Assembly (NCBI GenBank): GCA_964630615.1
Contig: CAZVVG010000014.1
Span: 1 to 17,109 of the forward strand
Length of the DNA stretch: 17,109 nucleotides
Direction of reading: 5' to 3'
From: CAZVVG01 sp964630615
GTDB taxonomy: Bacteria; Patescibacteriota; Minisyncoccia; Moranbacterales; UBA2206
Of this stretch, positions 1-7,491 are shown piece after piece; the stretch's first letter is position 1; each line of letters opens with the position of its first letter. A program made the position numbers and the translations under genes. Under the pieces are notes generated by a model, which did no database searches, was not told the origin of the DNA, and was given only the letters and a program-made list of their open reading frames with translations.

Positions 1-1706
1 CCTACGCCGGTCGGGCCGAGAAAAAGAAAGGAGCCGATCGGCCGGTCCGGATTGGCGATTCCCGATTGGGAACGAAGCAGGGCGTTGGAAAGTTTTTCCA
101 AAGCTTCCTTTTGACCGATAATTTGAGTGGAAAGAATTTTCCGAATATTTTTCAGGCGCTGGCTTTTTTCTTGGGCCAATTTTTCCACCGGAAGGCCGGA
201 GATTTTCGCTACCGTTTCAATCAAGTCCGCCCGGGTTATCTGGACGGCGTGTTTTTTTTCAGTTTGGGCTTGGCTTTTTTTTAGTCCTTGGATTTTTTCC
301 TCCAGTTTTTTTTCTTCCTGGCGTAATTCAATGGCCTTTTCGTAATTTTCCTGGAAAACCAGCTTTTCTTTCTCGTCTAGAAGCTGATCTCTTTTTTTCT
401 CCCATTCTTTGATTTCTCGGGTAAAGTCGGAAATTTTGTTCTTGGACCGGACATAAGCAGCCGTTTCGTCAATAATGTCAATCGCTTTGTCGGGCAGGAA
501 ACGTCCTTGTACGTATTGAAGGCTCAGTTCAACGGACAGATCGAGAGATTCATTGGAAAGGGTGACATTGTGAAATTCTTCGTAGTTTTTCCTGATTCCC
601 AGGAGAATTTCTCGGGTTTCTTCAGGGGTTGGCTCTTTGACGAGGACGGGTTGAAATCTTCTTTCCAGGGCCGCGTCTTTTTCCACGTGTTTTTTATATT
701 CTCCCAAGGTCGTGGCTCCGATAATTTGGATTTCTCCCCGAGAAAGAGCAGGTTTGAGGATGTTAGCCAGATCTAGCCCTCCGGCCACATTGCCGGCGCC
801 GATAATGGTGTGAATTTCATCAATAAAAATTATCAAATTTTTGTTTTGGGAAGCTTCGCGGATTATTTCTTTAAGGCGCCCTTCAAATTCTCCCCGGAAA
901 CTGGTTCCGGCGATCAGCTGGGCGACATCCAAGTTCATAAGGGTTTTTCCGAAAAGGAATTCGGGCACGTTTCCCGCATTAATTCTTTGCGCTAAGCCCG
1001 AAACCAGAGCTGTTTTTCCTACTCCGGGCTCGCCAATCAGCAGTGGATTATTTTTGTTTTTTCGGCCCAGAATCTGAATGATTCGGGTGAGTTCTTTTTC
1101 CCGGCCGATGGTAATTTCGTTTTTTCTTTGGGTCTCCCGATTAACGTTAAAACAGAATTTTTCAATAAAAGGAAAGGCGGGTTTTTTTTGCTTTTCCTTG
1201 AGCGAAAGATTAAAATCGGGAAGATTAAAAAGGCGGGAAATTTGAGAAAGCTGGTCTTTTTCAAAAAGAGCACCGGCGGGATTTTTGGGGACGGAAGAAG
1301 AAAAATTTTTAGGGAGCTGGTCAGGATTTTCCATTAGGGCGTAAACCAGATGTTCCGTTCCCACGTAGGGGTAATTAAAATTTCGGGCGACGGAATAAGC
1401 CCGGGTTAGAGTTTTCTTGATTTCCTCGGAGAAAACTGGAGCGGCTAACTTCTGATTTTTTTTCCGATCCAAATTTTCCTGAAAAGTTTTCAGGAAATCA
1501 TTTTTCTTTAAAGCAGCTTCGCCTAAAATATTTTTTCCCAGACTACTTTTTTCTAGCAGAATAGAGAAAAGCAAGTGCAAATTCAGAATTTCTTCGTATT
1601 TGAATTTTTCTGCTAGGAGCTCCGCTTTGGCTAGGGAATTTTTGGCGTGTTGAGTCAATTTCTGGGATAAAAAAAGTTTTTTGAGAAGATTTTTTTGGCT
1701 TAACAT
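1..1706 (-). CDS. clpC: ClpC-type AAA+ protein unfoldase, partial (C-terminus off the window)
   Basis: This is an ATP-dependent Hsp100 unfoldase that, by family knowledge, feeds substrates to the ClpP protease in the cytoplasm. The frame is open from an ATG at 1706 to position 1, about 568 codons. The N-terminal region (about residues 1-150) looks like a divergent double Clp_N repeat, with a GTEHL motif near residue 116. The first AAA+ domain has Walker A GEPGVGKT at residues 225-232 and Walker B FIDEIH with Asp296-Glu297, followed by the sensor/arginine-finger region LERRF. A short charged middle segment near residues 450-475 (YEKAIELRQEEKKLEEKI) resembles the UVR-like middle domain of ClpC rather than the long coiled coil of ClpB. 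The frame ends inside the second Walker A (GPTGVG), so the whole second ATPase domain is missing from the window. The start is supported by a good promoter about 30 bp upstream; no Shine-Dalgarno site is visible. ClpA or ClpE are less likely. The gene is divergent from the pilus cluster and no functional link is evident. Confidence 0.93.
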   Translation of the reverse strand, partial: MLSQKNLLKKLFLSQKLTQHAKNSLAKAELLAEKFKYEEILNLHLLFSILLEKSSLGKNILGEAALKKNDFLKTFQENLDRKKNQKLAAPVFSEEIKKTLTRAYSVARNFNYPYVGTEHLVYALMENPDQLPKNFSSSVPKNPAGALFEKDQLSQISRLFNLPDFNLSLKEKQKKPAFPFIEKFCFNVNRETQRKNEITIGREKELTRIIQILGRKNKNNPLLIGEPGVGKTALVSGLAQRINAGNVPEFLFGKTLMNLDVAQLIAGTSFRGEFEGRLKEIIREASQNKNLIIFIDEIHTIIGAGNVAGGLDLANILKPALSRGEIQIIGATTLGEYKKHVEKDAALERRFQPVLVKEPTPEETREILLGIRKNYEEFHNVTLSNESLDLSVELSLQYVQGRFLPDKAIDIIDETAAYVRSKNKISDFTREIKEWEKKRDQLLDEKEKLVFQENYEKAIELRQEEKKLEEKIQGLKKSQAQTEKKHAVQITRADLIETVAKISGLPVEKLAQEKSQRLKNIRKILSTQIIGQKEALEKLSNALLRSQSGIANPDRPIGSFLFLGPTGV

Positions 1707-1744
1707 AGGGATTTATAAAAAATGGACGCAGACGGCTTATTTTT

Positions 1745-1773
1745 AGTTTATTTTTAAAAAAGCGAGCTGTCAA
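1745..1773 (-). promoter_or_regulatory. Sigma70-type promoter for clpC
   Basis: On the minus strand there is a perfect -35 box TTGACA (plus coordinates 1768-1773), a 17-bp spacer and a -10 box TAAACT (1745-1750, 4 of 6 matches). Predicted transcription would start near 1738, giving a leader of about 30 nt before the ATG at 1706. No CIRCE inverted repeat and no CtsR heptad repeat was seen around it, so heat-shock control by those repressors is not supported. Confidence 0.62.
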
Positions 1774-1816
1774 ATGACTCAGATTAGAAAATATTCCAAT
1801 AGAGCTAGAAAAGAAA

Positions 1817-1846
1817 TTAGCAAAATATTTATTTTTATGCTATAAT
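1817..1846 (+). promoter_or_regulatory. Extended -10 promoter for the pilus operon
   Basis: There is a perfect -10 box TATAAT at 1841-1846, preceded by TGC, giving the extended -10 form TGCTATAAT at 1838-1846. The best -35 candidate is TTAGCA at 1817-1822 (4 of 6), with an 18-bp spacer. Transcription would start near 1853, leaving a leader of about 40 nt before pilM. The same 9-mer occurs before ligA (13434-13442). Confidence 0.6.
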
Positions 1847-1893
1847 TTTTCTGAGCCTAAATAGCGCAATTTTTAAAGTCAAACAAAAACAAA

Positions 1894-2955
1894 ATGTCTT
1901 GGTTTCGTGAAAGTTTTTTAGGAGTAGATATCGGCAGTTCTTCCGTCAAAGTGGTGGAGATTCAAATTAAGGATAAAAAACCCATCCTGACCAATTACGC
2001 CTGGATGGATTTAGGAGGGATCGTCGGAACCACCGCCAAACAAGACACTCTCAAACTTATTTTAAAAAGAGTCACAAAGGAAGGAGGCCTAAAAGGAAAA
2101 AATGCCTTCGCTTCGGTTTCTCCCGCGGGATCCCTGATTGTCATTTTTGAATTGCCCGCCATGGCGCGGGAAGACTTGGATCAGGCAGTAAAATTTGAAG
2201 CCAGAAAGTATGTTCCGGTTTCTTCCCTGGAAGACGTGATTATTAACTGGGAAATTCTGAATTCAGTTCAAAAAAATTCAGAGGAAGAAAATTCTTCTGA
2301 AAAGAATCCAGAGAATTTAAAAACCAATCAGATTCTTCTGGTGGCATCTTCCAAGAATAAGGTGGAGAAATGCGAGAAGATAGTAACCGGAGCAGGCTTG
2401 AAATTAAAATCAATGGAAGTGGAAAACTTTTCCTTGGTACGGTCTCTCGTCGGAAATGATCAGGGGAATTTTATCATCGTGGAAATTGGATCGGTAATTT
2501 GCACTATAATTCTGGTGGAAAAAGGCGTAATTAGATCCAGCCGCAACCTGGATTCTGGAGGAGAGGATGTTACCCGAGCTATTTCTAGCAGTCTTCAGGT
2601 GGATGAAGCGCGGGCCGAGCAAATGAAACTTTCCGGAGAAAATTTTTTCCGTTCCAATTTACGAATCAGCTTGCCCTCCCTAGGATTGATTGTTGCGGAA
2701 ATCAAGAAAGTGTTATATAATTATTACAAGACCGAAGAAGTCCATATGGTTAACGGTGTAATTCTTTCGGGAGGAACAGCCGGCCTCAAAGGAATTGAAG
2801 AATATTTTTCTGAGAATTTGAGAATTCAAAGTTTTGTCGGCAATCCTTTAGGAAGAGTGGAATATGATCGCCGCTTGGAAGAAATCCTGGAAAAAAATAA
2901 AAACCGGTTTTCGGTGGCTCTAGGTCTCGCCCTAAAAGGACTGGAGGAGCAATAA
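1894..2955 (+). CDS. pilM: Type IV pilus assembly protein PilM (actin-like ATPase)
   Basis: PilM is the cytoplasmic actin-fold ATPase of the type IV pilus alignment complex. It binds the N-terminal tail of PilN and links it to the PilB/PilC motor. The 353-residue product has the usual family length. The phosphate-binding loop VDIGSSSVK lies at residues 11-19, and a C-terminal ILSGGTAG motif at residues 290-297 matches the adenosine-binding segment of actin-like ATPases. The region around residues 120-150 (EEENSSEKNPENLK) is a charged insertion of low complexity. The ATG at 1894 places the MSWF start directly before the conserved LGVDIG motif. The leader is A-rich with no Shine-Dalgarno site. 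It is the first gene of the pilus cluster, downstream of the extended -10 promoter and 32 bp before pilN. Confidence 0.95.
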   Translation: MSWFRESFLGVDIGSSSVKVVEIQIKDKKPILTNYAWMDLGGIVGTTAKQDTLKLILKRVTKEGGLKGKNAFASVSPAGSLIVIFELPAMAREDLDQAVKFEARKYVPVSSLEDVIINWEILNSVQKNSEEENSSEKNPENLKTNQILLVASSKNKVEKCEKIVTGAGLKLKSMEVENFSLVRSLVGNDQGNFIIVEIGSVICTIILVEKGVIRSSRNLDSGGEDVTRAISSSLQVDEARAEQMKLSGENFFRSNLRISLPSLGLIVAEIKKVLYNYYKTEEVHMVNGVILSGGTAGLKGIEEYFSENLRIQSFVGNPLGRVEYDRRLEEILEKNKNRFSVALGLALKGLEEQ

Positions 2956-2987
2956 AAAAATCATAGGATACTTAAAAAATAAAAAAA

Positions 2988-3500
2988 ATGACAAACATAA
3001 ATCTCGCTCCCAAAAACGTAAGTGAAGAACAACATTCTTCCCTTCGGGATTGGGGAATTTTCCTTTTAGTGGTTTTTCTTTTGGCCTTAATCTACTTTGG
3101 TTTAGCTTATTATAATCGCTGGGCAAATCAGAAGTTGTCCAGCCTAGAGCAGGAATATCAAAAAAATTACGAATCTCTTTTGAGCAAGGGAGAAAGTGTT
3201 TTTGATTTCCAAAATCGCTTGGAAGTCGCCAAAAAAGTGGCGGCTGAAAAAAATTACGCTTTGGAAAGCTTGGGCGAATTGGAAAAAGCCATTTTGCCGG
3301 AAATCTACGTGGAAACTTTTGTTTTAGACAAAGAAAAAGGAACGCTGAACTTAACTTTGGTGACGACCAATTATCGCTTAATTGCTAATCAGGTAGCCAG
3401 CCTCAAGCAGTCGGGTTATTTTACGGAAGTTTTCTTGAGCCAAAGCAAAAACCGGGAAGGCGGAAAAATAGAAGCTACCCTGGATTTGAAGTTAAAATAA
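2988..3500 (+). CDS. pilN: Type IV pilus assembly protein PilN
   Basis: PilN is a bitopic inner-membrane protein that pairs with PilO and recruits PilM through a short cytoplasmic tail. The 170-residue product begins MTNINLAP, which matches the INL-P motif that inserts into PilM. It has one clear transmembrane helix at about residues 22-42 and a charged helical stretch after it (about residues 45-90). A mixed alpha/beta C-terminal domain follows, as in the fimbrial assembly PilN family. The ATG follows an A-rich leader without a Shine-Dalgarno site. Order and spacing (after pilM, 22 bp before pilO) support the assignment, since sequence conservation beyond the N-terminal motif is modest. Confidence 0.88.
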   Translation: MTNINLAPKNVSEEQHSSLRDWGIFLLVVFLLALIYFGLAYYNRWANQKLSSLEQEYQKNYESLLSKGESVFDFQNRLEVAKKVAAEKNYALESLGELEKAILPEIYVETFVLDKEKGTLNLTLVTTNYRLIANQVASLKQSGYFTEVFLSQSKNREGGKIEATLDLKLK

Positions 3501-3522
3501 AAGATTTTAAAAACAAATATAT

Positions 3523-4260
3523 ATGAAGAAAAAATTTTTAATAAATCTGCTAACCATCCCCCTGGGCTTAATTGTCTTTTTTGTTTTTATCCAGCCCCAA
3601 TCTTCCCAAATGCTTGAAAGCCGAGAAAAACTGGAAAAATTTCAGGAGAAAATGGACAGCCTCAATCAAAAAATCCAAAATGTGGATAATTTAAGTCAGG
3701 AGCTGACGCAAAACCCGGAAAATCAGAAAATGGTAATGGACTACGTTCCCGAGCAAAGAGGAGACGACTTCATTGTTAGTTATCTGGATAACATAACTTT
3801 CGGAGAAGGGGTTCCGATTAGCAATGTCGTGATTCAGGAGAAAAAAGACAAGACTTCCCAGGCCCAACCCGGTCAGGGAGGAAGCGCGATGGGAGTAAGC
3901 CCCCAACCAGTTTTTCTGACCACCCAGTTTTCCGTTCTTTCAAGCTATGAGAAAATTATGGCCATCGCGAAAAAATTTGACTCTCTGAAACGCTCCAACA
4001 CTCCAATTTCTCTAAAAATCGTAAAAACCTATCCTGAAGACAAGAAAGAAGACGCCACCGTGAATTCTTTGCAGGCCGATTTTTCCCTGGACTTTAATTA
4101 TCTCAAGAAAATTTCTTCGCGGGCAGAAATCGGAGAAGAACTTCTTGCCAAAGAAGGTTTTGATCCGGAAACTCTAAAGAGAATAAAAGAAAAAGCCACG
4201 GAAAAGGCCAGAGAGCCAGAAGTGCAATCCAGCGGCCGACCCAACCCCTTTATTCCTTAA
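3523..4260 (+). CDS. pilO: Type IV pilus assembly protein PilO
   Basis: PilO is the partner of PilN in the inner-membrane alignment complex. The 245-residue product has a basic start (MKKK), one transmembrane helix at about residues 6-23, and a likely coiled coil at about residues 29-62. An extracytoplasmic domain follows, with VPEQ at residues 75-78. A short Gly/Pro/Gln-rich linker (PGQGGSAMG) interrupts the domain near residues 115-127, which may be a lineage-specific loop. The tail after about residue 215 is charged and ends in a Pro-rich segment. The assignment rests on topology, the position right after pilN and the typical pilMNO order; family similarity by eye is moderate. Neither pilP nor pilQ follows: the next gene is pilB, 20 bp downstream. 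Confidence 0.82.
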   Translation: MKKKFLINLLTIPLGLIVFFVFIQPQSSQMLESREKLEKFQEKMDSLNQKIQNVDNLSQELTQNPENQKMVMDYVPEQRGDDFIVSYLDNITFGEGVPISNVVIQEKKDKTSQAQPGQGGSAMGVSPQPVFLTTQFSVLSSYEKIMAIAKKFDSLKRSNTPISLKIVKTYPEDKKEDATVNSLQADFSLDFNYLKKISSRAEIGEELLAKEGFDPETLKRIKEKATEKAREPEVQSSGRPNPFIP

Positions 4261-4280
4261 AAAACTAAAGCGGAAAATTG

Positions 4281-5978
4281 ATGGCTAAAAGAGAAGATGA
4301 AAAAAAAATTGATCTGGATGAAATGACAGATTCAGCTCTTGAGAAAGCGGATACGCACGCTCTGACTAGATTGGAAGAAATCCCCGAGAAAATTGACCCA
4401 GAAGTGGCTAATTTGATACCCCAGGAGGTGGCGCAAAGACTCGGGTTTATGTTTTTTGACAAAAAAGGCAACACGGTGAAGGCTGCAATGCTGGATTCCC
4501 GGAACACAGACGCTTTTAACGCTTTGCGTTTCGTGGTAGAGAAAGAAAACCTGGAGGTGGAAATCTACGAAGTTTCCCCGGAGGTTTTTGAGAGAATGTT
4601 GAAAACCTACGATACGCCAGTGGAAATGGTGAAAAAAGCAGTAGCTTCTTTTGAAGGCGAGGTTTCCGAAGGGGAGTTCACGAAGAAAGAAATAAAGAAG
4701 GAGGAAGAACGTAAGGAAGAAATTTTAAAAGACGCCCCGGTTGCCAAACTGGTTCAGGTGATAATTACTCACGCCATTGAAGGAAGAGCCAGTGATATCC
4801 ACATTGAACCGACGGATAAAGATTATCGAGTGAGATACCGAGTAGACGGTTCGTTACATACCAGCCTCATTCTACCCAAGGAAATTGGTCCGGTGGTAGT
4901 TTCCCGGATCAAGATTATGGCCAATCTTAAGATTGACGAAAAGAGAAAGCCCCAAGACGGACGCTTCAACCTTAAAACGGGAGCGGAAAAGGGAGAAGGA
5001 GAGCGAGACATTGACTTTCGGGTTTCCACGCTGCCGGTACTGATGGGAGAAAAAATTGTGATGAGAATTCTGGAAAAGAATGAGGGCTTTATCAATTTGG
5101 AAGCGCTGGGAGTCATGGGTTCGGCGATGGATAATCTGCTTTCGGCCATCCGGGAATCTTACGGAATGATTTTGATTACCGGTCCGACCGGCTCGGGAAA
5201 ATCAACCACGCTCTACGCCGCTCTTAAGATTTTGAATAAGGAGGAAGAAAACATCACCACACTGGAAGATCCCATAGAGTATAACATCAACGGCCTAAAC
5301 CAAAGCCAGATTAATCCGGAAATTGACTATACCTTTGCCAACGGACTAAGAACGATTCTGCGTCAGGATCCCAATATCATTATGCTGGGAGAAATTCGCG
5401 ATTCGGAAACTGCCGCGCTTTCCATTCACGCCGCCCTGACTGGCCACCTGGTTCTTTCCACGCTTCACACTAACACGGCGGTTGGAGCTATCCCTAGGAT
5501 GATTGACATGGGTGTGGAACCTTTTCTTCTGGCAAGCGCCCTCCGAATGGTTATCGCCCAGCGTTTGGTGAGAAGAATTTGCCCGGACTGCTTGGAAGAA
5601 GTAAAAGTTACGGGGAAAATCAGAGCTGTTTTTGAAAATGAAATAAAAAATATTCCACAAGAAGAAATCAAGAAGTATGGGATAAAACCGGAAGAAGGAA
5701 TTCATTTTTTCCATGGAAAGGGCTGCAAAAAATGCAACAATTTGGGATTAAAAGGAAGAATCGCTGTTTATGAAATGGTTCCCGTCAATGACGTAATGAG
5801 AAGCATTATGGTAGAAAAATCCGGCAACGAACTTCTACTGGTTCAGGAGCGAGATAAAAATAAAATTCTTACCATGAAACAAGATGGCATTCTCAAGATT
5901 ATCAAGGGCCTGACCACGGTTGAAGAAGTGGAGCGGGTTACTGAAGGGGAAATCGGGCTTCTGATTGACGAAGAATAA
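4281..5978 (+). CDS. pilB: Type IV pilus extension ATPase PilB (GspE family)
   Basis: PilB is the cytoplasmic hexameric ATPase that powers pilus assembly through PilC. The 565-residue product has an N-terminal GspE/MshEN-like domain (about residues 35-115, with LIPQEVAQRLGF) and a charged linker. The secretion ATPase core follows. Walker A is GPTGSGKST at residues 301-309 with Lys307, the Asp-box region is EDPIEYN, Walker B is MLGEIRDSET, and the His box is TGHLVLSTLHTN. Four cysteines in two CxxC pairs (434/437 and 482/485) form the tetracysteine zinc site typical of GspE and PilB and absent from PilT. A TTG three bases upstream (4278) is also in frame, but the ATG at 4281 is the simpler start. 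There is no Shine-Dalgarno site. Confidence 0.96.
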   Translation: MAKREDEKKIDLDEMTDSALEKADTHALTRLEEIPEKIDPEVANLIPQEVAQRLGFMFFDKKGNTVKAAMLDSRNTDAFNALRFVVEKENLEVEIYEVSPEVFERMLKTYDTPVEMVKKAVASFEGEVSEGEFTKKEIKKEEERKEEILKDAPVAKLVQVIITHAIEGRASDIHIEPTDKDYRVRYRVDGSLHTSLILPKEIGPVVVSRIKIMANLKIDEKRKPQDGRFNLKTGAEKGEGERDIDFRVSTLPVLMGEKIVMRILEKNEGFINLEALGVMGSAMDNLLSAIRESYGMILITGPTGSGKSTTLYAALKILNKEEENITTLEDPIEYNINGLNQSQINPEIDYTFANGLRTILRQDPNIIMLGEIRDSETAALSIHAALTGHLVLSTLHTNTAVGAIPRMIDMGVEPFLLASALRMVIAQRLVRRICPDCLEEVKVTGKIRAVFENEIKNIPQEEIKKYGIKPEEGIHFFHGKGCKKCNNLGLKGRIAVYEMVPVNDVMRSIMVEKSGNELLLVQERDKNKILTMKQDGILKIIKGLTTVEEVERVTEGEIGLLIDEE

Positions 5979-6004
5979 ACTTTTGTTTAAATAAGAAAAA
6001 ATTT

Positions 6005-6400
6005 ATGGACAAGTCCAACGAAAATAAGGAGAAAAAGAAAATAATCATGGTAGTGGAGGATGATTTTTTCGTCATGGATATCTATCAGACCAAGTTGAGC
6101 CAGGAAGGTTACGAAGTGATCCAGGCGGAAAACGGAGAAGAAGCGCTCCAAAAAATAGAAAAAGAAAAACCGGACTTGGTACTCTTAGACATTATTATGC
6201 CCCAGTTGGACGGTTGGCAAGTACTCAAGAAGATGAAAGCGGACGAAAGGTTTAAAAATATTCCCGTGGTTTTGCTAACCAACCTGAGTCAGAAGGAAAA
6301 CATTGACGAAGGACTGAAATTGGGAGCCCAGGATTACCTGATCAAATCCCATTTCACACCCTCCGAAGTGCTGGAAAAAATAAAAATATATTTAAAATAA
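6005..6400 (+). CDS. Single-domain CheY-like response regulator
   Basis: This is a stand-alone receiver domain of 131 residues with no output domain. The core begins at about residue 13. It shows the acidic pocket Glu18-Asp19-Asp20, the phospho-acceptor Asp62 in LVLLDIIMP, the switch residue Thr92 in VVLLTN, and Lys114 in YLIKS, so all canonical receiver residues are present. Such proteins work by phosphorylation-dependent binding to a partner. By family knowledge, CheY-like proteins such as PilG and PilH modulate twitching motors. Its place between pilB and pilT, with its stop codon overlapping the pilT start by one base, suggests it acts on one of these ATPases; that is inference. No histidine kinase gene is in the window. 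A 10-residue Lys/Glu-rich N-terminal tail precedes the domain. Confidence 0.93.
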   Translation: MDKSNENKEKKKIIMVVEDDFFVMDIYQTKLSQEGYEVIQAENGEEALQKIEKEKPDLVLLDIIMPQLDGWQVLKKMKADERFKNIPVVLLTNLSQKENIDEGLKLGAQDYLIKSHFTPSEVLEKIKIYLK

Positions 6401-7482
6401 TGAGCAACATACAATTCGAACAAAGAGTTAAAAATTTTTTGCGGCTGGTCGCCCAGCAAAAAGCTTCCGATCTCCATCTCACCGTCGGACGTTATCCGAC
6501 ATTCAGAATTGACGGAAAACTTTATCCCTATAAGGAAGACAGCTTGCTGACGCCCGCGGAAATCAAAGGCATGGGAGAAGTGCTCCTAACTCCGGAAAAC
6601 AAAGAAAAACTCATAAAGGAAGGCCAGGTGGATTTTTCCTACAGTTTTGAAGACAAAGCCCGCTTCCGGGTCAACGCTTTTTTTCAGATGGGTTCTTTGA
6701 GCATCGCGATGCGTTTGGTTCCCCGGGAAATAAAAACGCTCAAACAGCTGAACCTTCCGGAAGTCATTTACGATTTTACCCGTTACTCCCAGGGACTGTT
6801 CCTGGTGGTCGGCCCGATCGGCCACGGAAAATCAACAACTCTGGCCGCGCTGATTGACGAAATCAACCATAATTACGACAAGCACATTCTGACCATTGAG
6901 GATCCGATTGAATATGTTTACGAACAAGACCGTTGTATTATTAGTCAGCGGGAAGTCAATCGCGACACCTCGTCTTTTTCGGCTGCCTTGCGGGCGGTTT
7001 TCCGGGAAGACGCCAATGTGATTTTGATTGGAGAAATGCGGGATTTGGAAACCATCCAGACGGCGCTGACGGCCGCGGAAACCGGACACCTTATTTTTGC
7101 CACCTTGCACACCAACGATTCCCCCCAAACCGTGGACCGGATTATTGATGTTTTTCCGCCGGATCAGCAAAACCAAGTGCGTTCCCAGCTGGCCGCTTCT
7201 CTTTTGGGAGTGGTTTCCCAGCGGTTGTTGCCGTTGGCCAAAGGGGGAGGCAGAATTCCGGCGGTGGAAATTATGATCAAAAATAATGCGATTGAAAACC
7301 TCATCCGCACCCAGAAAAATTATCAGATTGCCAACGTCATTGAGACCAGCATGGATCAGAATATGATAACCCTGGATCGGTCGCTGGCCAATATGACGCG
7401 GGAAGGTCTCATCACCCAGGAAGAGGCGCTAAGATATGTGCGCGACGAGAAAAACTTCAAGATGCTTCTGGGCAAAATATAA
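6400..7482 (+). CDS. pilT: Type IV pilus retraction ATPase PilT
   Basis: PilT is the hexameric ATPase that disassembles the pilus and drives retraction, twitching and DNA uptake. The 360-residue length and the domain order match the family: an N-terminal PAS-like domain with the ASDLHLT motif (residues 22-28) and then the ATPase core. Walker A is GPIGHGKST at residues 138-146 with Lys144, where most PilT proteins have GPTGSGKST. The Asp box is IEDPIEY, Walker B is VILIGEMRD at residues 207-215, and the His box is TGHLIFATLHTND at residues 228-240. The PilT-specific AIRNLIRE signature appears as AIENLIRTQK at residues 297-306. The PilB-type zinc cysteines are absent. The ATG overlaps the stop of the upstream regulator (TAATG), implying translational coupling. 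Confidence 0.95.
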   Translation: MSNIQFEQRVKNFLRLVAQQKASDLHLTVGRYPTFRIDGKLYPYKEDSLLTPAEIKGMGEVLLTPENKEKLIKEGQVDFSYSFEDKARFRVNAFFQMGSLSIAMRLVPREIKTLKQLNLPEVIYDFTRYSQGLFLVVGPIGHGKSTTLAALIDEINHNYDKHILTIEDPIEYVYEQDRCIISQREVNRDTSSFSAALRAVFREDANVILIGEMRDLETIQTALTAAETGHLIFATLHTNDSPQTVDRIIDVFPPDQQNQVRSQLAASLLGVVSQRLLPLAKGGGRIPAVEIMIKNNAIENLIRTQKNYQIANVIETSMDQNMITLDRSLANMTREGLITQEEALRYVRDEKNFKMLLGKI

Positions 7483-7491
7483 AAAACAAAA

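Noticed and set aside
66..1337. Several plus-strand open frames in the first 1.3 kb
   Set aside because: All are antisense to the continuous ClpC frame, which carries clear Clp motifs along its whole length.
1707..1893. CIRCE or CtsR operator in the clpC promoter region
   Set aside because: I looked for the inverted repeat and the heptad direct repeat and saw neither.
5346..5714. Minus-strand open frames inside pilB and likewise inside pilT (6832-7176)
   Set aside because: They oppose conserved Walker and His-box coding sequence and have no promoter, leader or recognisable product.
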